NCBI GenBank assembly: GCA_031216445.1
Contig: CM062214.1
Location: 26,380,501 to 26,444,500, forward strand
DNA: 64,000 nucleotides
Reading direction: 5' to 3'
DNA from: Lateolabrax maculatus
Taxonomy: Eukaryota; Chordata; Actinopteri; Acropomatiformes; Lateolabracidae
Both the position numbers and the translations under genes were made by a program. Under the pieces are notes generated by a model. That model saw only the letters and a program-made list of their open reading frames with translations. It ran no database searches and was not told the DNA's origin. The number at the start of each line of letters is the position of its first letter. Within the stretch, counting starts at the first letter, position 1. Positions 36,001-43,718 of the stretch are shown here, piece after piece.

Positions 36001-38724
36001 ATGGTTCTTAAACCCAGGCTTTTGTTGGATTGTTCACTGAGCATGAGGATAAAAAGCTGAAGGAGAGAGTGATGCCAAGACAATTCTGCCTGGGGATTTT
36101 CTGGTTCAAATTCAGCTTGCTGCTGTTGCCTTCAGGAAAAGGAACACATTTTCTAATGATACACACAATAGCTTTCCTCTCTGCAGTGTACCTGGACCTG
36201 GAATTCATTAGTTCCCCAGCTAAGCTGTGTAAAGCTCAGGAAAAGAATAGGTTTCATGTAGAAAAAACACACACATTTTCAATATGCTATCTGTATAAAT
36301 GCCCTGCTCTGTGACACCTCTTTTGTCTCTGCACCCTTGCAGAAACTGCTTCTGTGTTCACGCCGCCTAACAGGTATGCAAAAAGGGACTCTACAGGATG
36401 AAAGAAAAACATAATCATGAAGGGCTTTTGAGCATGACAATGTGCAGCACAAGTCTCCTGTTTTCTACTGCAACACAACACTCAGCTCACCCACCCATCT
36501 TCCAGGGACTTGGGGCTGGGTGTAGATGGGATCTAGCCGACGTGATTTTGCTGACAAGGCATCATTATCTGTAAAGGATCATCCCTGCTCCATAGCAGTG
36601 TAAGCTGGAGCTGTGAAACTTCTGCCACACTTGGTGTCAGTCTGTGTGTGGAGGTTTGACCACCTATGAGGACAGTCTCTGATCTCCTTTAGCTTCCACA
36701 CCCCTCCTGACACTACTTTATTGTGTGTCAAGCAGAATCCTGGTCTCAGGCCACTGCAGATGGCTATAATTTGATGACTGTCGGCGTTTGTATTTATAAT
36801 GCTCTGAGGAAACTGAGTCTTCCTCTCTTTCACAGGCGACTGAATGAATTACCCTCTTGTCTTTCTTTCCCTTTCCTCCTCCTCCTCCTCTTCTCCATCC
36901 TCTTTTGGTCTCAATCTAGCGACACATGTCCGGAAAAGCTATGGGGAAGCGAGAGACACTGACCACAAGTGCAGGAAGATTGGAGACATTCAGACGACTT
37001 TGTGTCCTGTGACTCGTCTGTGCTGATGAGTCAGAGTCACTTCAATCATATTTTAAGTGAGTGTAAAGATGCGCTGGACAGACAAGATTTTAGCCTTTGG
37101 GATGCTGAATTTTGCTTATTGTATTGGTCACAAAAAAAATAAAAAATAAAAAATTAAATCCTTATATCCTGAAGCCTAAATTCTTGAAGAACCTTGTAAT
37201 CAGTATTGGTCCGACTAATGTTGGTGTTAACTGAAACAATTAACACGCCCATGTGACAGTCCACATTTCTTTCAAATAATATGATTTGCTTGTTTGAAAT
37301 GTAATGCAGAAGCAAGATATACAAAGTGTGTGTTCTGCTACAACAGCTCAGCCATGGTAACGCTGCCTGGAATCCAAACAAACCACCCACTTGCGTAACT
37401 CATGGTTAAACTATGGTTAGTTTGACTATAAATAGTGGTTACGTTGGTCATTTGTTTCCTTTGCTGGGCTGTGCCTACTACAACAGGGCAGGATGGCTTC
37501 TGGGTATAATTATATGAAGGACAGGGTGTTGTTAACCATAGATAGAATTGGAGAGGGGTGTAATGGCATTTACCATATGGCAACACAGTCATTACCATAA
37601 TGAGCAATTACGTCTCTCCCAAGGGTCAATAGCACTTGTGCTTGTAACAAACATTAGTTTTCTGGTAATGTCTGCAGATAGAAACCCAGTGGACTATCAG
37701 AACATGGATTATAACATATGGGAGGAGTTGTACATCAGAAACCTACTGGTGCTGGATAATTTAGTGAGACAATTCATTATCAATTTTGATAACTGATTTA
37801 TCGCCATTTATGCCAAACATTTGCTTGTTTCAGATTCTCAAATTCTCATTGCTGCTTTTCTGTAAAATGTAATTGTGAATCGAATTCCTTTTTTTTAATG
37901 TTTGTTGGCAAAACAGGCCATTTAATAATCACAACAATTGATAAATCAAAAATGTAACCCACAAATCAGTCAATAATAAAAAGTAATCTTAATCTTAATT
38001 TTAAATCTACAATAATAGATACATCTACAGAAAAAAGCTAATCATGCACTACACATTCAGTTTATTGTAGTTTGTCAGTGTTAGGACTTTCTGCTGCAGT
38101 AACAGAGTCTCCCAGAAATTATGTCTATAGAATATACTAATCATTTGCAACAGCAAATGTGTCTTGGGAGAAATGCAATGCCAACTGAATTCAATTTTGT
38201 GTCAACGTAATAAATTACATCCATTCTTGCAATGCAAAATCTTGCTGTAGCAGTGGGAGTGTGATTAATGTATTTTCTGGTTATGTTTAGGCACTCAAAG
38301 CACTTGGTTCTTGATCTTAAACAAAAGAGCGTGGTCTTGGGGAAAAGTTGTCGATAGTAACTTGAATTTAACCAAAATACTTTCATAGCCTAAACCTCAC
38401 CACACAGGGGACTCAGGAGGGGCCACCACCCACCCTGACTACCTCCCTCTGACTTCAGACTTTAGAAAAACATCTGAACATAATCCAGGCAGCAAATACG
38501 TAATTAGCAAAAAAATAAAAAAATAAATAACAACAGTATATCTAATTAACAGTGTTGCCAGAGAATTCCTGGAGCTGTGTGTCATTCATAACTATTGGAA
38601 AACTCGTTACTGAAGTGTAGTTTGTTTGTTTGTTAGAAAGCCAATTTCTTCAAGAAATTATGTTCCCACACTCACCACAGCACATTACAGTAGCTGCTCT
38701 TAAAAGGAAGTGGTCATGCAACAT
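9045..38724 (-). CDS. cspg4: chondroitin sulfate proteoglycan 4 (NG2), eleven-exon gene
   Basis: This is a type I membrane proteoglycan that in vertebrates binds collagen VI, growth factors and integrins at the surface of pericytes and glial precursors. Exons, from the 5' end: 38676-38724 (candidate), 33814-33977, 28909-32466, 27247-27435, 26805-27080, 23330-23506, 16478-16676, 15859-15990, 15035-15195, 11788-11971, 9045-10915. Every junction is GT-AG and all phases agree. The product is 2,319 residues: a leader (1-16), two laminin-G domains (about 18-375), 15 CSPG repeats (about 420-2165), a transmembrane helix (about 2226-2249) and a 70-residue tail ending QYWV. Human CSPG4 has the same architecture, 15 repeats and 2,322 residues (from memory). 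The introns carry repeats but none interrupts an exon, and there is no stop or frameshift in exons 2-11. Identity is firm; only exon 1 is tentative. Confidence 0.96.
10916..11787 (-). other. cspg4 intron 10
   Basis: 872 bases with a GTATAT donor and CGCTCAG acceptor. AT-rich; nothing else recognised. Confidence 0.85.
11788..11971 (-). CDS. cspg4: cspg4 exon 10: end of repeat 11
   Basis: The acceptor TGATACACAG precedes CTGGAGTCAGG. The reading is LESGAVYYEHQIPEEPFW, then LTSQPAPDVLHILPITVSYY and SSQLWKNK plus a split Gly codon, with donor GTATAT. It is 184 bases long, phase 0 to phase 1. It matches human NILYEHEMPPEPFW and PSHLWKNKG closely. Only frame analysis with splicing reveals this exon, because it holds no long uninterrupted reading frame from an ATG. 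Confidence 0.95.
12300..12435 (+). repeat. tRNA-derived SINE-like fragment, intron 9
   Basis: A degenerate tRNA-like head is visible (GCTGCAGCAGTGGTTTGGCT, then GCCTGGGTTCGCTCTCTC, resembling an A box and a B box). It is followed by GAGGTCACTGTGTCC, typical of fish tRNA SINEs that continue into a 'GCAAGACACTT' block. It ends in CT and CA repeats (12430-12466). Confidence 0.4.
14215..14340. repeat. percomorph repeat fragment, intron 9
   Basis: The blocks TTGGTTAAGGTTGGGGAACA, TTAAATGATTATGTTGGCTG and GTCAGACTCTGTGTACCAG match a common percomorph repeat that I recognise from memory. It is a fragment. Confidence 0.4.
15035..15195 (-). CDS. cspg4: cspg4 exon 9: first part of repeat 11, beside a GT microsatellite
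   Basis: The acceptor TTTTCACAG precedes GAACAAGGCAG. The reading is GTRQPITSANLGAVTNEDGN, then LIRPPRLGRLILANDRNQ to FSQTQ, with donor GTAATT. It is 161 bases long, phase 1 to phase 0, so skipping would shift the frame. Human CSPG4 has YRVVRGPQLGRLF and NFTQAEV here. The pyrimidine tract is unusual: an 18-unit GT repeat lies a few bases before the acceptor. Confidence 0.93.
15196..15858 (-). other. cspg4 intron 8
   Basis: 663 bases with a GTAAGA donor. The (GT)18 tract occupies the acceptor end. Nothing else recognised. Confidence 0.87.
15204..15239. repeat. (CA)18 microsatellite beside the exon 9 acceptor
   Basis: On the coding (minus) strand this is (GT)18 followed by TTTTCACAG and exon 9. 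It forms most of the tract where a pyrimidine-rich stretch is expected. Confidence 0.97.
15859..15990 (-). CDS. cspg4: cspg4 exon 8: end of repeat 10 and start of repeat 11
   Basis: The acceptor TTCCCCCAG precedes GTGAGGAGTCTGG. The reading is EESGGFSFTVTDGEHTSPLY to ELMVFP plus a split Gly codon, then donor GTAAGA. It is 132 bases long, phase 1 to phase 1, so skipping would keep the frame. Human CSPG4 has LDGGFRFRLSDGEHTSPGHF at the same place. The DGEHTSP block is conserved. Confidence 0.94.
15991..16477 (-). other. cspg4 intron 7
   Basis: 487 bases with a GTGAGT donor and CCCCCAG acceptor. An A-rich run sits near 16376-16395. Nothing else recognised. Confidence 0.87.
16478..16676 (-). CDS. 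cspg4: cspg4 exon 7: CSPG repeat 10
   Basis: The acceptor TTTCACAG precedes GTTCTTGCC. The reading is VLAGEEADITASMLNTDDADT through FTQAHVNRGEVIFIHE, ending with one base of a Gly codon before donor GTGAGT. It is 199 bases long, phase 0 to phase 1, residues 1472-1537 plus a split codon. It follows intron 6, the largest intron (6,653 bases). Confidence 0.93.
16880..16910. repeat. short (GATA)n run, intron 6
   Basis: GATA units with interruptions. Confidence 0.8.
18050..18205 (-). repeat. fragment of the 'GGATGGATTGTCATG' repeat family, intron 6
   Basis: The complement of this stretch carries GATATCTCGACAAGTATTTG, CTGGATCGCCATAGAATTTG and GCGCCACCATGAGGATGATA. These are diverged versions of blocks also present at 56430-56735 and 62990-63225. 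The family is common in percomorph genomes (from memory). Confidence 0.55.
19077..19146. repeat. perfect 22-base inverted repeat, 26-base loop (intron 6)
   Basis: The left arm (19077-19098) starts AGCATTTAAATGACTATATT. The right arm (19125-19146) is its exact complement over 22 bases. The loop is TATTTAGCCCC-rich. Each arm contains the palindrome CATTTAAATG. No function is assigned; see findings. Confidence 0.95.
20807..20845. repeat. (GATA)n microsatellite, intron 6
   Basis: About nine GATA-type units with one AATA interruption. Confidence 0.93.
21047..21087. repeat. (CA)n microsatellite, intron 6
   Basis: About 20 uninterrupted CA units. Confidence 0.97.
23330..23506 (-). CDS. cspg4: cspg4 exon 6: end of repeat 9 into the start of repeat 10
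   Basis: The acceptor TTCTCCAG precedes ATAAAACTTGG. The reading is IKLGHIYYMHDSTEST, then VTVIPVNDEPPILTRNTGLE, with donor GTAATG. It is 177 bases long, phase 0 to phase 0, residues 1413-1471. It is nearly identical to the human stretch VTVLPVNDQPPILTTNTGLQ, one of the strongest local matches to CSPG4 in the window. Confidence 0.95.
23507..26804 (-). other. cspg4 intron 5
   Basis: 3,298 bases with a GTACGT donor and CTCCAG acceptor. It contains a truncated foldback repeat (24190-24322). A stretch near 24440-24560 has a GACGAAACCTTGAGGGAAAC block that also looks repeat-derived. Confidence 0.85.
24190..24322. mobile_element. partial copy of the foldback repeat, intron 5
   Basis: The block CATATTTAACGGACAGATATGAGAGTGATCTTCTCG and the end with GTATTCCCCAAA and CTACTCCTTTAA resemble one terminus of the element at 7977-8455. 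Only that terminus is present, so it looks like a truncated copy. Confidence 0.5.
26805..27080 (-). CDS. cspg4: cspg4 exon 5: end of repeat 8 and most of repeat 9
   Basis: The acceptor CTTTCAG precedes GGCAATGACGG. The reading is GNDGFTVDVSNGF through VVEDPPQHGDIRYLDGD to FTWEE, with donor GTACGT. It is 276 bases long, phase 0 to phase 0, residues 1321-1412. The EPPQHG motif is shared with human CSPG4 (LEPPQHGAL). The intron before it is only 166 bases, the shortest in the gene. The repeat signature is split by the next intron (FTWEE, then IKLGHIYYMHDS). Confidence 0.94.
27247..27435 (-). CDS. cspg4: cspg4 exon 4: CSPG repeat 8
   Basis: The acceptor TTTTAG precedes GTGGACCAAGC. The reading is VDQADILPTEMVFTIKEPP through FTQEDINQGRILYVSASIQ, then donor GTTTAT. 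It is 189 bases long, phase 0 to phase 0, residues 1258-1320. It matches the human region PPADIVFSVKSPPSAGYLV. Because the length is a multiple of three and the phase is symmetric, skipping it would keep the frame. Confidence 0.93.
27436..28908 (-). other. cspg4 intron 3
   Basis: 1,473 bases, AT-rich, with the short perfect hairpin at 28005-28035. No coding sequence. Confidence 0.87.
28005..28035. repeat. perfect 13-base inverted repeat, 5-base loop (intron 3)
   Basis: The arms are CAAATGTCACAAA (28005-28017) and TTTGTGACATTTG (28023-28035). The tight loop (AGACA) would let it fold in RNA or DNA. Confidence 0.93.
28909..32466 (-). CDS. cspg4: cspg4 exon 3: laminin-G domains and CSPG repeats 1-7
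   Basis: A single 3,558-base exon with phase 0 at both ends encodes residues 72-1257 without a stop. It completes laminin-G 1 (Cys158 in RGCMTQVK), then laminin-G 2 (about 200-375, with FIGCLGEIKINQ near its end). An acidic tyrosine-rich linker follows (CEGEDYDYSSYYDID, about 377-391), then seven CSPG repeats. Their signatures include FTLLDVVNKKIKYMHDG, FTCRELKDGNIYFVHRGG, FSNEDLQLNRLIYKHDGS, FTQADLRNKNILFIHHG and FTQEDLKKGVVSYEHN. Mammalian CSPG4 also has one giant exon here. The acceptor is TTTCCATAG at 32467 and the donor is GTAATT at 28908. At the position of the chondroitin sulfate site known from rat NG2, the Ser-Gly pair is missing; a nearby Ser-Gly is present at 997-998. Confidence 0.97.
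32467..33813 (-). other. cspg4 intron 2
   Basis: 1,347 bases, strongly AT-rich, with a T12 run directly before the acceptor (CCATAG). Nothing else recognised. Confidence 0.87.
33814..33977 (-). CDS. cspg4: cspg4 exon 2: mature N-terminus and first part of laminin-G 1
   Basis: The acceptor TTCACAG is followed by AATCC, and the reading is ESYFGDSFCSLQ... to LELQNGKIQ, then a GTGAAT donor. It is 164 bases long and starts in phase 1, ending in phase 0. It encodes residues 17-71. It aligns with the human mature start, which reads SFFGENHLEV and continues to LLLLAAG, a run also present here followed by MEDYLFLEL. The YFGD/FFGE start is a hallmark of the CSPG4 N-terminus, so this exon fixes the 5' end of the mature protein. 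Confidence 0.93.
34881..34903. repeat. (AG)n microsatellite, intron 1
   Basis: About 11 uninterrupted AG units. Confidence 0.93.
38270..38415. repeat. percomorph repeat fragment 'TTTAGGCAC-AAA--ACTTGGTT', intron 1
   Basis: The blocks GGTTATGTTTAGGCACTCAA, GCACTTGGTTCTTGATCTTA and GCGTGGTCTTGGGGAAAAG resemble a repeat common in percomorph genomes. A related copy is at 45570-45690 (TTACTTTTAGGCAGCTAAAA, CTACTTGGTTTGGTAACTTG). It lies about 260 bases inside intron 1 from candidate exon 1. Confidence 0.5.
38676..38724 (-). CDS. cspg4: cspg4 candidate exon 1 (signal peptide start)
   Basis: The ATG at 38722-38724 has an adenine at -3 and opens a 16-codon reading, MLHDHFLLRAATVMCC, followed by one base of a split codon and a strong donor, GTGAGTG (38675 downward). 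The phase (1) is exactly what the exon 2 acceptor needs, and the joined codon is Glu, giving MCC-ESYFGD. The leader is short and its hydrophobic core contains an Arg, so it is not an ideal signal peptide. Support is mainly contextual: a TATA box about 115 bases upstream, the right phase, and a total length nearly equal to that of human CSPG4. A rival first exon ends at 39893. Confidence 0.45.
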
Positions 38725-38837
38725 GTTTACAGACCTGACTCTGAATACAGCAGTCTGTATAAGAAAATACTGCAAACTCCAGCACTGTTAAACAGCAGAG
38801 AGCAGAGCCACAACTCTACATACCTTGACAGCGCTGC

Positions 38838-38843
38838 TTTATA
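38838..38843 (-). promoter_or_regulatory. candidate TATA box of cspg4
   Basis: On the minus strand the sequence reads CCTTTATAAAGCAGC, preceded by a G-rich run. A start about 30 bases downstream (near 38,812) would give a 5' UTR of roughly 88 bases before the candidate ATG at 38724. The only ATG between the TATA box and that start is immediately followed by TAG. The motif is seen directly; its use as a promoter is inferred. Confidence 0.45.
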
Positions 38844-41379
38844 AAGGACCCCCCCTCCTTCCCCGCTGACTTTTCAGAAGTCACCAGGGACACACTTTTA
38901 CTGGCTTTATAGAGCCATTTCTCAGACCAGGCTGTGTCAGTGTGAAAGCAAACACATCATCATTTTAGTCCCCTTTCAAGTCCCCATCTACCTCTGCATC
39001 CCTCTGAGACACTCCATTGCTAGCCAGATTGAAGAGGTACAATACATTAAAAAAAAAAAACAGGCTTGTGGAGCCCCAGCGGGTAGCCTCCTCCCTGGTT
39101 ATAATTAAAACTTTTCAGGCTCTCTCTCTGTAAAACTCACACTTGCACAACAGACAAGGGGTGGCGGCAACTAAAAATTATGACCTTTCCCTGTGAAAGG
39201 AGAATGGCAGCGTAATGTAATTTCATTTTAGGAAAATGGACTTGCGAGAAAAGGGAGGGGAAGTGTGGAAAGGATGTGACAGACTCGGTGTTGTCTGGGT
39301 TTTCGCTGTTAATGCGAGAGCGCGTCTGAAAGGCTGGGTTTCTAAACAAAATGAATAGGAAAGGAAGGGCTTTTTCTCTGTGCAGGCTTGTTTTGTTGAG
39401 GACGACTGACTTTGTAAAAGAAAGCTCTGCTGCCATTTCTTCCTCCATCACTTGAATGAGAGGAGATTGAAAACAGGAAGTCGGGGGGATCGGAGTGGTA
39501 CAAGGTGTAGAGTAGCTTAAGACCACACAACATCCAGTCAGATCATTGTTGTCTACTTCAGGAACACACCACGCTCAACTCCTCTTTGCGGTCTGTACGC
39601 TCTCTTGCAGAGACGCCAGGGAAAATTATTTCCATCCAATTTTGGCTGCATTTCAGTTTCATGTTAATTTTGCTTTACTGTATTTCAAGGCAACAGCGAA
39701 CAAAGACATATTGTGCTGCTTCAGAAGTACACAATGGGACATTCTCAAATTTACAAGTCGAGCTTCGGCTGGAAGGTAAACATCTTTTTCCTCGGACTCC
39801 AGGCGTGTGACGAACTCACAGCTTGTTGGCTCATCACACTCGACTAAAAGACTCGTTGGTCGTAATGACTTTGGACTGATGATCTCACTCACCTAACAGC
39901 ATCGTAAGACAAACACAGCCGTGAACAGAAGCATTGTAGTGACTCAGGGCTCTGCTGTAGTTTATGACTGGCTAATACAAAGCGTGCCTCTGTCAGCCCG
40001 GCCGAGCTACGGAAGCCATCAACCGCCAAGGTCCCAGTGGGTGGGTCCTGTTAAAATAACCCCCCTGTGACATCAGAGGACTGACCCCCCCATACTATTT
40101 CAACCTATATCCCTCCATACACCAACCGACCCCCCTCCACACCCATTCACACGCTTTCTTTTTGCCAAATACTCATGTACTGCAAGAAACGTTCCAACGA
40201 GAGATTGTTTATACATATAGCTGTGACTTTCTGTTTCCCCTCAGCTAGAGCAAGGCTGTTTATAGACCCGAGCTGAAGGACATTTTAACACGCCGGTAAT
40301 GAATTCCAGTGCGAAATCTCAACATGTGAAAAGTGAGTAGAACAGCGTGTCAAGGGAGAGGACAGGAAGGAAGAAAGTAGTGCCAAATAGCAAAGAAAAA
40401 CCATGTATAGACTGTTAAATTTAAGGCAGTGATACATTTCTCATCTTGCAGGATAGAAAGTGTCATGCACTTCTGCACCTTTACACCTGACTTATCCTTA
40501 TAAATCCAATTAAAGGTCAGTAAAGGATTTTCATTATCCTACAGTACTTTATTTAAAAAAAGCGTAAAGGTGAAAGAACAAAATGAGAGCACTGCATGTA
40601 GTGCGTGACTGGCTACACAGTTCAGGCTCTGTTCCACAGCACTGATGGTCCACGTTGATAGCAGGAGGAAATTAGACAGCGGTTAAGTACTGTACAGCCA
40701 CTTAAGTTTTCTAATATTTACAATGTCAACACAAAATGGGAGAGCAAAGAGGTCCTGTGTTCGGTTGCTACATCTACTGATTAGCACGGATAATTAAACT
40801 AAACTACTTTAATGTTGGCTATTTGAGGCCACCAGTTTGAAGCTCTGATTTTCCTGCGACGCAGCTTGTTCTAAGGGATTTTCCCATTTTTCAAGACCTG
40901 TACACCTTCCATCCTCCTTTTCCAGTTTTTCAGTTTCCAAAATATCTACATATGTACAGTCTCTTGCATGTAAAATGTCAGATGAACCTTCATTACTTCA
41001 ACAACAGTGCTACATTCATCTATTGATTAAAGGAATCCATCTTTTGAGTATTAAATACCGCCTGTAGGCTTGAAAGGTGGCTCTAAAAAGTTTGTGGCTT
41101 GCTCCTTCACTCATAGCAACACATTTGTTTTTTTTCCACAACATGGCCAAATACTCTTGGTTACACCTGGAAACCATTATAACTAATTACAATTAGTAGG
41201 TCATCCAAGCTAAAATATCAAGGATGACACAATAATAAATATTTTCAATATGTCTTGGACTTTATTATGTTATCATTGACATTTTGTAGATGTGTCTTTT
41301 CTCTCATTGTGACAAATTAAATTAAAAACTACAGCTGCTGCCTGCCATGAAGGAGCAGCAAGTTCAAACTTTTAAAGAA

Positions 41380-41975
41380 ATTGTTTTCAAATTTCGGGGA
41401 AATATGCTTATTCGCTTTCTTGTTGAGAATTAGATTAGAAAATCTGTACCAAGTCCAAAGCAGGCAGGTGAATAATCAAGTAACAGAGAATCCAGAAACA
41501 AGGCACAAGGGAACTCAGCACAGACAACAGAGACATAGAGATACAGTGATATGGATCTGACAACTAAACAAAGAAACTGGACCGGTATATGTAACCTACT
41601 GATTAGTGATCAGAGGCAGGTGAGTGAACAGGTGAAGGGAGTTGGACTGATGAGGAAGGAGTGGAGACAGGTGTGTAGATGGGTGGGGCAGTCAGGTGAA
41701 GGGGAAAGTCAGGGGGCATCTGGTGGAAGGTAAGGGGATGGCAAGTCGGGGGAACAGAGAAAGAGTCCAGTGGGCAGTGAGCAGACGTGGAGAAAGGGAA
41801 AAAACACACATCGCTGGGGCTAAAACGTGACAAAACACAAAGAAGGAACAGATCATGACATGAATGACGGAGTGAGCTACACTAATCGCCTTCAGGCTTC
41901 AGCTCTACACTTAGTGCACAGACATGATCTTCTCTTCTAAGTGTATTCCCCAAAACGTTGCCGATACGAAAGTGT
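41380..41975. mobile_element. foldback repeat interrupted by an unrelated insertion
   Basis: The left terminus (about 41385-41455) reads TTTCGGGGAAATATGCTTAT and then GAGAATTAGATTAGAAAATC. The right terminus (about 41895-41965) reads GCACAGACATGATCTTCTCT and then GTGTATTCCCCAAAACGTTG. Between them lie about 430 bases of different, G-rich, AGGTG-rich sequence without the usual core of this family. The simplest reading is one element inserted into, or replacing the core of, another. Confidence 0.45.
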
Positions 41976-42929
41976 TGAAGAGAGCAAATATTTGATGGTA
42001 AATAAGTTTTCCTTTTGTTCTGAATTTGGGATTTTCCAGCTTTGACGTAAGCAGTCACACGATCTTGATGTAGCCCGCGTCCTTGTGTCGTGACTCAGAC
42101 ACCCTCTACAATCCCTGGTACTTTACTTAACGTCAGCATACTGCACTCATGGGGTTTTTGTCCTCAGTTATTCTGCAAGTGTTAATGTTTCCATCATACA
42201 TGCGACTGGAACGCTGATGTGAGAGAGCGTCTGAGGCATTATTGAAACTGTCACAGTTTATTATGAAGTATGAAGCAGATAACACTCGACAGCACTATGG
42301 TTTAGTCTCATCATTTTCCACTATCACATTTTTTTGAGGTTATTGAAAAGGTATGTCTGCATGTTTGCTCGGATTTCTTTCTAGGTCTGATTCACTCACC
42401 GTTTACAGTAATTTCTGACATATCAATAGCCCCATTCAGCCTTTGCTCAGAGCGCCCTTATAAATGCAGTTATGAGTACGAGTGCAGACATCAGTCACTC
42501 CACCACTAATTATCAGCATGACATTGGGTTTTCAGTGGGCTGGAAAACACTTTGCTGAGTAGCAGCTCACTGTCATAAATCATTCCACTTAAACGTCAGC
42601 ACAGGAGAGGAGATTTAGGGCCTGGACCCTGAGAAACCTCGCTCAGCTGGGGTCTGGTGCAGGGGAACACTTGATAGAGATGGTGTTTAAGTTGGACTTG
42701 TTTTTTGTACGGGGCTCCAAATATTTCCCAGACAGACCTCATAAATTAACCGTCTCTCTCTTTCTTTTCCTTTTGTCCATTTTCGTCTTTATCTCTCATT
42801 AGGGTCTCATGTATCAAAAATGCTAGAACATTTGGAGATTTTATGAAGACCTCGCTATGATGTAGATGTTTTTAATACTACTGTTTATATGATACCTACG
42901 TCTCACTTTCTTGGTACTTTACTTTAAGA

Positions 42930-43015
42930 AAGGGTGTGTGTGAGTGAATAGGCAAATGAGAGGCAATTTGGGAAGCGCTTTGTCTGGGAAGGTGCTATAT
43001 AAATACAGTCTATTT
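42930..43015 (+). repeat. 3' tail of a common teleost repeat
   Basis: GTGAGTGAATAGGCAAATGA, GGAAGCGCTTTGTCTGGGAA and GGTGCTATATAAATACAGTC form the familiar 'AAGCGCTTTG ... GCTATATAAATACAGTCTATTTA' tail found in very many teleost repeats. Only the tail is present. Confidence 0.6.
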
Positions 43016-43694
43016 AACACCAAAAAAAGCCCCAAAATTGACTTAATTATGATTTGAATTAAAAAGTGTTCGCAATATTATTAAGTAGTGTTTGAATGTA
43101 ACCAAGCGTTCAACGCCAAGCTTTGCTACTTGACAGTTTCCGATATTTTACAGACACATTTCAGGTGATTTAACAAAAGCTCTACATCCAAAGACCCTTT
43201 GTCACATCAGTTTCAAGCTCCTTAGCTCCACACTTTTCCATGAACAAATTTGATAGTGAGGCCCTTCTATAAACGAGGTCCCCAGCCTCCAAGGAGGGAA
43301 ACTGTGACACAGAAGCTGCAGTGAAGGGGCCTCCCAAAACCCATATCCGGCTTTAACCTGGGTCTGCAAAGTCAGTGTGTGTTTGAGATCAGAGCGTCAC
43401 ATTAGCCCTGTAATGAGAACCAGCTGAAGGCACACACCACCAGACTGACCCCTCCAGCTCAGACTAAACCCCCTCCACCATCTCACCCCTTCCCCCAAAC
43501 CCTGGAGACACCTCTCCCTCGCTTAACTCTGCTGAGTTTAGGCCCATATAAATGCTTTATCCAGATGCTCGCTCTCAAACCCTTCCATCAGCCGGCGTAA
43601 CTCTAAACCATTCCTTGTGCACACACCCAAAGACAGAAGTACATGGTGCAAACATAAACACCCACACTCAGCCATGCACATATTAGTGGCCATG

Positions 43695-43718
43695 AACACA
43701 CACACACACACACACACT
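43695..43718. repeat. (CA)n microsatellite
   Basis: About 12 CA units followed by CTCTCTC. Confidence 0.9.

Larger units (their letters stand above)
33978..38675 (-). other. cspg4 intron 1 (if candidate exon 1 is right)
   Basis: 4,698 bases. It contains an (AG)n run, a T-run near 35366-35382 and a repeat fragment at 38270-38415. The non-repetitive block at about 34490-34860 includes an octamer ATGCAAAT on the complement-symmetric stretch ATATGCAAATTC. In mouse an intron of Cspg4 carries an enhancer active in NG2 glia (from memory), so this intron is a sensible place to look for one. Confidence 0.5.

Noticed and set aside
39137..39526. 129-codon minus-strand frame upstream of candidate exon 1
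   Set aside because: Composition looks random and there is no donor that would join exon 2 in the right phase.
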